A stretch of 64,000 nt of DNA, taken from NCBI GenBank assembly GCA_016207825.1, contig JACQZI010000007.1:124001-188000 (forward strand), given 5' to 3'. The notes beneath the pieces are model-generated. The model saw only the letters and a list, made by a program, of their open reading frames with translations, was not told the origin of the DNA and made no database searches. The position numbers were made by a program, and so were the translations under genes. The stretch is from Planctomycetota bacterium (GTDB taxonomy: Bacteria; Planctomycetota; MHYJ01; JACQXL01; JACQZI01). Of the stretch, positions 24,671-31,865 are shown piece by piece (position 1 is the stretch's first letter; each line of letters opens with the position of its first letter).

Positions 24671-25663
24671 TCAACATAAAAAGTATTTAATAACCCTATC
24701 AACTATTTCACCCTTATCAACACCCTCCGAAATATCTATCCATTCGACATCCTTAAACGACCTGAACCAGGTCATCTGTTTCTTAGCGAGCGCGTGCGTG
24801 CGTTTCTTGGTCAGCTCTTTTGTTTCCTCCAGAGAGATTTCGCCCTTAAGATGTTGCACAACTTCCTGATAAGCAATTCCCTGGATGGACTGTTCTCCGA
24901 GCATCTTTTTAGTCCATAATTCCTTAACCTCTTCTATCAATCCGTCTTTAAACATCTTATCCACTCTTTGGTCAATCCGCTTAAGGAGTGTTTGTTTTTC
25001 CCATCTCAAACCGACCAAGATTGCCGGATACTGCTCTTTTTTATCCTGCCCGGGTGCCCAGTGCGTCTGGAACGAGGACATGGGTTTTCCGGTTATTTCA
25101 TATACCTCCAGGGCGCGGACGATTCGCTTGCGGTCGTTTTCGTGGACACTTTTCACGCGTTTCGGGTCAACTTTCTTAAGGCACTCGTAAAGAAAAGTCA
25201 AGCCTTTGTTATTGGCCTCTTCTTCCAGTTTTAGCCGTATCGCTTTATCTGCCGGAGGGCCCTCGAATATTCCGTATAAAAGGCATTGCAGGTATAACGG
25301 CGTTCCCACAACCAGAATAGGTTGTTTATCCTTTTTCCTTATATCCTTAATGGCTCCCTGGCAATCCATTAAAAACCGTGCTGTATCGTAGGAGTCTTGG
25401 GGAGAAACAATATCCACGAGGTGATAATGATATTTCTTTATCTCAAGCTGTGTCGGTTTAGCCGTGCCGATATCCATCCCTCGGTAGATTTTCATCGAAT
25501 CCAGCGAGACGATTTCTGCACCGACGTAGGTCGGGGCATCCCCGCAGATTCGGGTGGAGGGGGCGCGTTGCTCCGAATTAATCTTATCGGCAATTACTTG
25601 GGTGATTTCCTTCTTGCCGGAAGCCGTCGGCGCTAAGATGCAAAAAAGCCTGTTCTTCTTCAT
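24671..25663 (-). CDS. miaA: tRNA dimethylallyltransferase MiaA with a 19-residue insert
   Basis: MiaA transfers dimethylallyl to A37 of tRNAs reading UNN codons. The 330-residue protein has the P-loop LAPTASGKKE (10-19), SLDSMKIYRGMDIGTAKPT (about 53-71), VGTPLYLQCLLYG and LAKKQMTWFR. Between ADKIN (25-29) and AEIVSLDSM (49-57) lie about 19 extra residues (SEQRAPSTRICGDAPTYVG) that other MiaA proteins lack. The corresponding DNA (about 25520-25576) contains two palindromes and resembles the dispersed repeat just outside the gene. The frame is intact and all core motifs are present. Confidence 0.94.
   Translation of the reverse strand: MKKNRLFCILAPTASGKKEITQVIADKINSEQRAPSTRICGDAPTYVGAEIVSLDSMKIYRGMDIGTAKPTQLEIKKYHYHLVDIVSPQDSYDTARFLMDCQGAIKDIRKKDKQPILVVGTPLYLQCLLYGIFEGPPADKAIRLKLEEEANNKGLTFLYECLKKVDPKRVKSVHENDRKRIVRALEVYEITGKPMSSFQTHWAPGQDKKEQYPAILVGLRWEKQTLLKRIDQRVDKMFKDGLIEEVKELWTKKMLGEQSIQGIAYQEVVQHLKGEISLEETKELTKKRTHALAKKQMTWFRSFKDVEWIDISEGVDKGEIVDRVIKYFLC
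25520..25576. repeat. palindromic repeat inserted in frame within miaA
   Basis: The segment contains CCGACGTAGGTCGG and CGGGGCATCCCCG. A related element CCCCGACGTTACGTCGGGG lies 160 bp away at 25738, and CCCGACGTTACGTCGGG occurs near 54780. It codes for the MiaA insert without disrupting the frame. Confidence 0.75.
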
Positions 25664-25990
25664 AAGGGAAAGATTATAACATCAATCCCCTGCGGAGTCA
25701 ATCTATGGAAACAAAAACACCCCGTTCCATTTTATTCCCCGACGTTACGTCGGGGTTAATAGGGAGTCCCTGCCGGTAGGCAGGGGGCGAATCACACCAA
25801 TGAAACGAATAGGACGAATAAATCTAAGGTGTAGTTTCTTATTCGTGTGATTTGTTTTATTAGTGGCATTCGTGATTAAAAACCCTTAATTAACTAATTA
25901 ACTGATAAACTGAGGTTTTTAATCATTGACTATTTATAAGGAAAAAGTAGAATAAAGTTGGTTAAGGAGTTTTTCTAAGTCTCGCATATT
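25664..25990. other. intergenic region miaA / HEAT protein
   Basis: It contains a GC-rich hairpin (CCCCGACGTTACGTCGGGG at about 25738), a second short palindrome (CCCTGCCGGTAGGCAGGG, about 25769), and a longer ATTCGTGTGATTT-type inverted repeat at about 25790-25879. The promoter of the HEAT-repeat gene is at 25926-25953. Confidence 0.65.
25926..25953 (+). promoter_or_regulatory. promoter for the HEAT-repeat gene
   Basis: TTGACT (25926-25931), 16-bp spacer, TAGAAT (25948-25953), 37 bp before the ATG. Confidence 0.6.
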
Positions 25991-27937
25991 ATGATAAAAT
26001 CAAATATTTTATTATTTTTAACGGTGTTCATAGTATTTCTTATCCCCGGTAATTATTGTGTCACCGAAGAAAAGGCGGATAAAGAACAACAGGCGGAAAT
26101 CGAAAAGCTGATTAGCCAGCTTGGGAATGACGATTATAACACACGGGAAGAGGCGCAAAAGAAACTGGAAGATATCGGAATACCTGCCGAACCGGCGGTA
26201 AAAGAAGCGACTAAAAATTGGGATAAAGAAGTCAGCATCCGTGCTAAACACATTCTTGAAGTAATCGAGATCAAGAAACGGTGGAAATTTTCGCAAACGT
26301 TCCTGAAAGAATACCCTAAAATTTACGGGGATTTATTAAGATTTAATACCGATGAGAAGTTTGATTTTATTATGAGGATAAGGAAAAGCGATGATAAGGG
26401 GGAATGGAAGGGGAAAGATATTATAACGACTCAGGATTTAGCTTATTTGATTGGTGAAGTTTTATCTCAGCCGGAAAAACTAGATTCTAATCAAAAAGAA
26501 AAGCTGGTTGATATATGTATGGGAGCAGTAGGCAATGAAATGTTTTATAAATATCCTGTTTATGAATCTGTTCCGTATATTGCCGTTTTGCTCAAGGATA
26601 AAGACGTGTCCATCAGGAAACGGGTGATTTCTTTTTTTGAACAAGCGGCCTTTGAATTACCAGAGCAGGATCGATTAAAAGAGATACTCCCTGTGTTATT
26701 GGATGCAACAAAAGATGAAAATATTGATGTTTGCCTTGGTTCTATTAAGCTTATTGATGACCTTTGCATTACAGAAGCAACACTAGAAACAATAAAGTTG
26801 CTGGACAGTAAAAATCCTGATGTACGGGCAAACGCTGCCATCGCCATTAGTGATTTTAGTGCGAAAGAAGCAATTCCCAAGCTTATAGAATTATTAAACA
26901 ATGAGAATGATTCGGTTCGAAACTCCGCGGCTGAAGCGCTAGGTAAACTTAACGCCAAAGAATCCATTCCGAAATTAATAGGTCTATTGAATAATAAAGT
27001 GACATGTAAAAGTGCCGCTATTGCACTTGGTAAGCTAGGCGCAAAGGAAGCAATTCCTGAATTAATTAAACTATTAAGCTCAAAAAATGATTCTATCCGT
27101 GAATCTGCAGCGATAGCGCTTGGAGAACTTGGCGTAAAAGAAGCCATTCCCGAATTGATTAAACTATTAGATGAACAAGACGACTTTGTGCGAGGTTCTG
27201 CGGCTGAATTACTTGGAAATCTTGAGGCTAAAGATGCAATCCTCAAGTTAATTAAATTATTAGATGCTTCCGAACCTTTTGTGCAAGGTCGTGCCGCCGA
27301 ATCACTTGGTAATCTGGGGGCAAAAGAAGCAACTCCTAAACTAATTAAATTACTAAGAGAACAGAATTATTTAGCATGCGCTTCAGCCATAGAGGCCCTT
27401 GGTAAGATGGGAGCAAAAGAAGCTATCCCAGAATTAATTAAACTATTAGATTCAAAAGACGGTTCAATACGCCCTTTAGCAATAATTGCACTTGGAAATC
27501 TTGAGGCAAAAGAAACGACTCCTAAACTACTCAAATTGTTAACTGACAAAGACTATTGGGTATGCGCATCAGCCGCGGAAGCCCTTGGTAAGATGGGAGC
27601 AAAAGAAGCTGTCCCGGAATTAATTAAACTATTAAGTTCAAAAGATGACTCAGCACGAAAATCCGCGATAATTGCTCTAGCTGATATTGGAGCAAAAGAA
27701 ACTTTATCAGAATTAATCCTATTATTAAACGATGGAAACACAGAAATTCGCGGTATTGCAGCAATCGCAGTAGTTTCACTAGGGGGGAAAGAGAAAATAT
27801 CAAAAGAAATAATAGAAGACATAAAACCGATTTTAAAATGGCGCGAGGATTACGCTAAACGTGCGTTAGTTGCATTAAAGAAATTAGGTGTATCTGAAGA
27901 AGATTATAAAGACTTAATTGAACCCTCCTCAAAGTAA
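25991..27937 (+). CDS. secreted HEAT-repeat protein
   Basis: A 648-residue protein with an N-terminal signal peptide (1-23). Residues 30-90 form one alpha-helical unit; from about 270 to 600 there are about eleven HEAT-like (PBS lyase-type) repeats of roughly 31 residues with the consensus 'LGxxxAKEAIPELIKLL...D..VR..AA.AL'. Tandem repeats of this regularity at the DNA level imply recent internal duplication. Such proteins are binding scaffolds; no catalytic motif is visible. It is a single gene with its own promoter, next to array B. Confidence 0.88.
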   Translation: MIKSNILLFLTVFIVFLIPGNYCVTEEKADKEQQAEIEKLISQLGNDDYNTREEAQKKLEDIGIPAEPAVKEATKNWDKEVSIRAKHILEVIEIKKRWKFSQTFLKEYPKIYGDLLRFNTDEKFDFIMRIRKSDDKGEWKGKDIITTQDLAYLIGEVLSQPEKLDSNQKEKLVDICMGAVGNEMFYKYPVYESVPYIAVLLKDKDVSIRKRVISFFEQAAFELPEQDRLKEILPVLLDATKDENIDVCLGSIKLIDDLCITEATLETIKLLDSKNPDVRANAAIAISDFSAKEAIPKLIELLNNENDSVRNSAAEALGKLNAKESIPKLIGLLNNKVTCKSAAIALGKLGAKEAIPELIKLLSSKNDSIRESAAIALGELGVKEAIPELIKLLDEQDDFVRGSAAELLGNLEAKDAILKLIKLLDASEPFVQGRAAESLGNLGAKEATPKLIKLLREQNYLACASAIEALGKMGAKEAIPELIKLLDSKDGSIRPLAIIALGNLEAKETTPKLLKLLTDKDYWVCASAAEALGKMGAKEAVPELIKLLSSKDDSARKSAIIALADIGAKETLSELILLLNDGNTEIRGIAAIAVVSLGGKEKISKEIIEDIKPILKWREDYAKRALVALKKLGVSEEDYKDLIEPSSK

Positions 27938-28130
27938 AATTTTACCCATCTTTAAATTACGGGACACTACTGAATTCAAAATTTCCTTATCAGGCAAGTA
28001 AATACGAAATCTGGATTAATTTAGCCTTGTGCATTCCCTGCTTTTTACCGGGTGCATTTTAAAATTCATACCCGATTTTTCAGTTTTTCGATGGGGGTAG
28101 ATAAATTTCTGGGAGGAGGCATATTATATT
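27938..28130. other. spacer between the HEAT gene and array B
   Basis: No gene. TGCATTCCCTG...CGGGTGCATTTT (about 28031-28061) can form a weak hairpin with an AT-rich tail and may terminate the HEAT-gene transcript. Confidence 0.5.
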
Positions 28131-28392
28131 AATATAGGAATCCTACTACGTCTATATAGGAGCCCTATTACACCGGTATAGGAGTCCTATTACTTCAATG
28201 TAGGAGCCCTACTACTTCGATATAGGAGCCCTATTACTTCGATATGGGAGTCCTACTGCTTCGATATGGGAGTCCTACTGCTTCGATATAGGAGTCCTAC
28301 TACGATTTTATAGGAGTCCTATTACGATTACATAGGAATCCTATTCCGTTTATGTAGGACTCCTATTACGGTGATATAGGACTCCTATAATA
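28131..28392. repeat. Array B: twelve 22-bp palindromic tandem repeats
   Basis: The GG of the core TAGGAGTCCTA recurs at 28137, 28159, 28181, 28203, 28225, 28247, 28269, 28291, 28313, 28335, 28357 and 28379, an exact 22-bp period over twelve units. The 11-bp core is an odd-centred palindrome (TAGGA-N-TCCTA, N = G, A or C). The remaining 11 bp are more variable (TTACTTCGATA is the commonest form, others TTACGATTACA, TTCCGTTTATG). Because 22 is not divisible by three and stops occur, the array is not coding. It lies about 360 bp upstream of a winged-helix gene on the same strand. Confidence 0.97.
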
Positions 28393-28458
28393 ACTTAATA
28401 TAAGGGATGATAATAATTTAATTCGGGAGGATAAGTTCTTATAGTAGGCAGGGGATAG

Positions 28459-28543
28459 GGTATCTATACCCCCCTCCGGTTATTTTGGCCGGATTTCCTG
28501 ATAATTTAAACCAGCGTGATTAACCGGCTATTTTCCCCGAAAC
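28459..28543 (+). promoter_or_regulatory. array-boundary motif set shared with the second locus
   Basis: After array B come GGTATCTATACC (28459-28470), TTTAAACCA (28505-28513), CTATTTT (28528-28534) and CGAAAC (28538-28543). The second locus has GGTATGGTACC, TTTAAATCA, CTATTTT and CGAAAT in the same order at 52416-52515. Confidence 0.65.
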
Positions 28544-28673
28544 GCATTTAAACATAGATTCATTTCACTATATAGATATTTGGCTTTTTTTAGTTGCATC
28601 ACCTCATATCCTGATTATAATAACTGCGATAAGTAATATTAACAGGTTTCCGGTAATAAATGGAAGTTCCGGA

Positions 28674-28750
28674 TTGTGAAATCAGAATGTCTATGTTGCG
28701 AAAATAGAATGCCTGATTTGTGATTACCGGAAGATTAAAGTTGTGATGTT
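28674..28750 (+). repeat. mini-array of 22-bp TTG-repeats before the wHTH gene
   Basis: Repeats starting TTGTGAAATCAGAATG, TTGCGAAAATAGAATG and TTGTGATTACC lie at 28674, 28696 and 28718 (22-bp steps), with a fourth TTGTGATG at 28741 (23-bp step) running into the start codon. The placement suggests an operator for the downstream gene. A comparable mini-array precedes the second wHTH copy (52710). Confidence 0.75.
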
Positions 28751-29191
28751 ATGGCAAGGCGAAATGTTTTTATCGTATTAGACCGCTCTGAAATAACCAC
28801 TCTTGAGCATTTTATGAAAAAGGCGGATTTCCGAACGCGCAAGCGCGCCCAGGCAGTCTGGCTTTCCCATAATATGAAAACCGTTGAACAAATCTCAAAG
28901 GAATTAAACTGCTCGGAAAAAGCGGTTTATACCTGGCTTATGAAATACAAAAAATACGGGATAAAAAGCCTGTCTGCCCGGGACAGGAAAAAGAAACTGG
29001 CTCCCGAACAGCTTGATGAATTGATAAGCTTAAGCGGATGGTCATTCATCCACAGCAAGGGCAAATCCAAGCAATGGGAAGCCCGGTGGAGTTTTAAAAA
29101 GATGTCTTTGTGGATAAAAGATAAATGGGGTATCACCCTTTCCCCCGAACGCGTCAGGCAGATAATTCACAAGAAGCTGGCGGGAATATAA
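28751..29191 (+). CDS. standalone winged helix-turn-helix protein (IS630-N-terminal-like)
   Basis: A 146-residue basic protein with two DNA-binding units: an HTH at about 43-66 (VEQISKELNCSEKAVYTWL) and a winged-helix segment at about 112-144 (WSFKKMSLWIKDKWGITLSP and ERVRQIIHKKL). These resemble the N-terminal DNA-binding part of IS630/Tc1-type transposases, but the DDE catalytic domain is absent and the ORF ends cleanly. A paralogue with about half identical residues lies at 52929. Both are preceded by phased 22-bp arrays. It most probably binds one of the repeats; whether it acts as regulator, centromere-binding protein or mobile-element remnant is unknown. Confidence 0.88.
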   Translation: MARRNVFIVLDRSEITTLEHFMKKADFRTRKRAQAVWLSHNMKTVEQISKELNCSEKAVYTWLMKYKKYGIKSLSARDRKKKLAPEQLDELISLSGWSFIHSKGKSKQWEARWSFKKMSLWIKDKWGITLSPERVRQIIHKKLAGI

Positions 29192-29234
29192 TTTCAATTC
29201 GTCCTTATTCGTCTTATTCGTGTTCATCTTTTTC

Positions 29235-29264
29235 TTGACACCGACCGCTTGTTTTTGATATAGT
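29235..29264 (+). promoter_or_regulatory. promoter for rplM-rpsI
   Basis: TTGACA (29235-29240), 18-bp spacer, TATAGT (29259-29264). The expected leader is only about 13 bases before the ATG at 29284, with no Shine-Dalgarno. Confidence 0.7.
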
Positions 29265-29283
29265 CTGTGGTTTTGGATTATAT

Positions 29284-29775
29284 ATGAAAACCACTTTAGC
29301 GAGAAACGAAACCGTTAAGCGGGATTGGTATATCGTTGACGCCGCGGATAAAATCCTGGGGCGTTTAGCCAGCCCCTTGGCCATGATTCTGATGGGCAAG
29401 CATAAGCCTATCTACACCCCGCACGTTGATACCGGTGATTTTGTCATCGTGGTCAACGCGGATAAAGTCAAGGTGACCGGCAAGAAATTCAACCAGAAAA
29501 CCTATAAACATTATACCGGTTACGGCGGCGGTTTAAAAGAAGTGCCCATGACCAAGATGATGGCGAAAAGGCCGGAAGAAATAATTTTCCAGGCGGTCAA
29601 AAGAATGGTGCCTTCCACCAAGCTGGGAAAAAGCATGATTATGAAACTTAAGGTTTTTAAGGGACCCAAGCATAACCATCAGGCGCAAATGCCCAAGCCG
29701 ATTGAAGAATGCGCGTGGTGGAAAGGCATGCAAACCTTGAAAACCGCTAAACATAAAACAACACAAATAGGATAA
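29284..29775 (+). CDS. rplM: 50S ribosomal protein L13
   Basis: The 163-residue protein has WYIVDAADKILGRLAS, GDFVIVVNADKVKVTGKK and KMVPSTKLGK-like stretches (RMVPSTKLGKSMI) of L13, an early assembly protein of the large subunit. It is about 20 residues longer than E. coli L13 (142), with an extra N-terminal ten and C-terminal tail. The rplM-rpsI pair is the universal arrangement; the gap to rpsI is 3 bp. Confidence 0.97.
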   Translation: MKTTLARNETVKRDWYIVDAADKILGRLASPLAMILMGKHKPIYTPHVDTGDFVIVVNADKVKVTGKKFNQKTYKHYTGYGGGLKEVPMTKMMAKRPEEIIFQAVKRMVPSTKLGKSMIMKLKVFKGPKHNHQAQMPKPIEECAWWKGMQTLKTAKHKTTQIG

Positions 29776-29778
29776 AAT

Positions 29779-30174
29779 ATGACAGAAGCATTTACATTTC
29801 ACGGGACAGGACGCCGCAAATCAGCCAAGGCACAGGTAGTCCTTAAAAAGGGCACCGGTAAAATAATGGTTAACCAGATGGACTACAACAAATATTTTAC
29901 CACCATGCAGGAACAGGCAAACGTCCTGAAACCGTTGCAATTGCTTGACCTGGTAAACCGCTACGACGTAATTGCCAAGGTGAACGGCGGCGGCAAACAC
30001 GGGCAGGCAGGCGCTATCGTCCTGGGTTTGGCACGCGCCCTGAAAAAGGCGGATGTAACTCTTGAACAAAAGCTTAGGCATGAAGGGCTTCTGACACGCG
30101 ACCCGAGGATGAAAGAACGCCGCAAATACGGCCTGCGCAAGGCGCGCCGGGCTCCTCAGTGGACTAAACGCTAA
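29779..30174 (+). CDS. rpsI: 30S ribosomal protein S9
   Basis: The 131-residue protein has the S9 hallmarks: GTGRRKSAKAQVVLKKGTGK near the start, KVNGGGKHGQAGAIVLGLAR in the middle and the basic tail ERRKYGLRKARRAPQWTKR that reaches the P-site tRNA. Its last 11 bp overlap the convergent PfkB-family gene. Confidence 0.98.
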   Translation: MTEAFTFHGTGRRKSAKAQVVLKKGTGKIMVNQMDYNKYFTTMQEQANVLKPLQLLDLVNRYDVIAKVNGGGKHGQAGAIVLGLARALKKADVTLEQKLRHEGLLTRDPRMKERRKYGLRKARRAPQWTKR

Positions 30175-31063
30175 TCATCGCTTTCATATCATTGTAGCGT
30201 TTTTGCAATTGGGCGTAGCTTAATCTCTTCAATCTTTCCAGCCCGAAATCTTCTATGGTGAATGAAGCGACCGAATTGCCGTAGAGAAGAGATTTCTTTA
30301 TGTTGCGGATGGAAATATCATCAGTCTTAGCCAGGTAGCCCATCATCCCGCCGGCAAAAGAATCCCCCGCGCCGGTCGGGTCGCAGACCGTTTCCACTGG
30401 ATAGCCCGGTATGGCGAAGAAATCTTTCTTAGTGATAAGGAGAGCGCCGTGCTCGCCCTTCTTGATAATCAAGAGTTTCGGCCCCCATTTCAATATCTCG
30501 CGCGAGGCGGCAACCACATGATACATTCCGGTAAGTTGTTTCAACTCGTCGTTATTCAATATTAAGCCGTCTATTTTCTGAATCAGCTTGAGCAATGCTT
30601 TTTTCTCGCGCTCTATCCAGAGGTTCATGGTGTCCGCGATGACCAGTTTCTGGCGTTTCATCTGCGACATAACTTTCATCTGCAGGACCGGACTGCCGTT
30701 TGCCAGGAATAAGTATTTGGAATCCTGGTAGGATTTCGGTATGACCGGATTGAATGTGCCGAAGGTGTTAAGGTCAACGGAAATAGTTTCCGCCGCGCAC
30801 ATATCGCCGACATACCGCCCGTGCCAGCAAAAGGTCTTGCCTTTTTCCACCTGCAAGCCTTCAAGATTGATTTTACGTGCCTTAAGGAACTCCAGCTCCT
30901 GCTCAGGAAAATCATTCCCGATAACGCCGACTAACCTGACCGGACAAAAGAGGCTGGCGCTGTAGGAAAAGTAAACAGCCGAACCTCCCGCGATATCGCG
31001 CTTCTTGCCTAACGGGGTCTCCAAAGTATCCAGGGCTATCGAACCGACAACTAATAATGACAT
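30164..31063 (-). CDS. PfkB-family sugar kinase
   Basis: A 299-residue ribokinase-fold protein. It begins VVGSIALDTLETPLG and has IAGGSAVYFSYSASLF (the N-terminal GG substrate loop), and CDPTGAGDSFAGGMMGYL near 230 (PfkB signature 2 with the catalytic Asp in GAGD). Substrate is not evident; close homologues in many bacteria are annotated as sugar or nucleoside kinases. GAAGG precedes the ATG. The gene overlaps rpsI at its 3' end. Confidence 0.9.
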   Translation of the reverse strand: MSLLVVGSIALDTLETPLGKKRDIAGGSAVYFSYSASLFCPVRLVGVIGNDFPEQELEFLKARKINLEGLQVEKGKTFCWHGRYVGDMCAAETISVDLNTFGTFNPVIPKSYQDSKYLFLANGSPVLQMKVMSQMKRQKLVIADTMNLWIEREKKALLKLIQKIDGLILNNDELKQLTGMYHVVAASREILKWGPKLLIIKKGEHGALLITKKDFFAIPGYPVETVCDPTGAGDSFAGGMMGYLAKTDDISIRNIKKSLLYGNSVASFTIEDFGLERLKRLSYAQLQKRYNDMKAMISV

Positions 31064-31148
31064 TTTTATATCCTTCTTTTATTACTCGATTCACATACTC
31101 TGCCTCATCACACCGCTATTGTCAATAATTTTAAATAGATTTCATTAT

Positions 31149-31176
31149 TTGACCTTATTTATAATCATTGTATACT
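31149..31176 (+). promoter_or_regulatory. promoter for the alpha/beta hydrolase gene
   Basis: TTGACC (31149-31154), 16-bp spacer, TATACT (31171-31176), only 9 bp before the ATG at 31186. The transcript would be leaderless or nearly so. Confidence 0.65.
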
Positions 31177-31185
31177 TGAATCAAT

Positions 31186-31785
31186 ATGATATTTTTACTT
31201 CCCGGAATGGGCGCCAACCATAAAATGTATACCGAATCCGAAGGCTGGAAAGAACTTAAGGATGCTGTCTTCCCTGATTGGCCCAAATATAACGGCGAAA
31301 CTAATTTCGCCGCAGTGGCGCAAAGGCTTATTAAAGAGCATAAAATTACATCTTCCGATTATGTGGGAGGTTCTTCATTGGGAGGCATGATTGCCATTGA
31401 AATCGAAAAGATATTAAATAACCCGAAAATCATTTTATTGGGAAGCGCCTTAAATAAATCAGAGGTGAATTCGCTGTTGATAAAATTATCCCCTATAGCG
31501 GAAATCACGCCGTTAAAACTCCTTCAGTTATTTACGGATAATATCAGGAACAAATTAGTGGAGATGTTCACGGGAATAGATACGGAGTTTATCAAAGCCA
31601 TGTGTCTGGCGATAAATAAATGGGAAGGGTATTCCGGCCCGCTGGAAAAGCTTGTGAGGATTCATGGCAAAAGGGATATGATTATCAGATGCCCTGAAAA
31701 GTGTTTCGCTATCCCTGACGGCGGGCATCTGATTGCCATGACGCATCCAAGGGAATGCATCAGGTTTATAAAAGAAAATCTTTAA
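31186..31785 (+). CDS. alpha/beta hydrolase
   Basis: A 199-residue protein with a small alpha/beta-hydrolase layout: MIFLLPGMGANHKMY (oxyanion loop), GGSSLGGMIAIEIE (nucleophile elbow G-x-S-x-G, Ser about 64), GKRDMIIRC (acid Asp) and GGHLIAMTHP (catalytic His). It lacks a large cap. Substrate unknown. It stands alone between pfkB and lpxB with its own promoter. Confidence 0.85.
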   Translation: MIFLLPGMGANHKMYTESEGWKELKDAVFPDWPKYNGETNFAAVAQRLIKEHKITSSDYVGGSSLGGMIAIEIEKILNNPKIILLGSALNKSEVNSLLIKLSPIAEITPLKLLQLFTDNIRNKLVEMFTGIDTEFIKAMCLAINKWEGYSGPLEKLVRIHGKRDMIIRCPEKCFAIPDGGHLIAMTHPRECIRFIKENL

Positions 31786-31828
31786 TCATCCAGATTCTCC
31801 AACAATAACACTTGGAAGCAGACAATAT

Positions 31829-31857
31829 TTGACCTTGCTATGTTTTTTCCTTATAAT
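31829..31857 (+). promoter_or_regulatory. promoter for lpxB
   Basis: TTGACC (31829-31834), 17-bp spacer, TATAAT (31852-31857). The ATG at 31866 is 8 bp downstream of the -10 box, which predicts a leaderless mRNA. Confidence 0.75.
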
Positions 31858-31865
31858 CTAAGTTA

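Noticed and set aside
28131-28392. CRISPR array
   Set aside because: The unit is 22 bp in all, with an 11-bp core and 11-bp semi-conserved rest; there are no 25-40-bp spacers of independent origin and no cas1, cas2 or effector genes.
28751-29191. Full IS630-family insertion sequence
   Set aside because: There is no DDE domain, no second ORF and no terminal inverted repeats with TA duplication around the gene.
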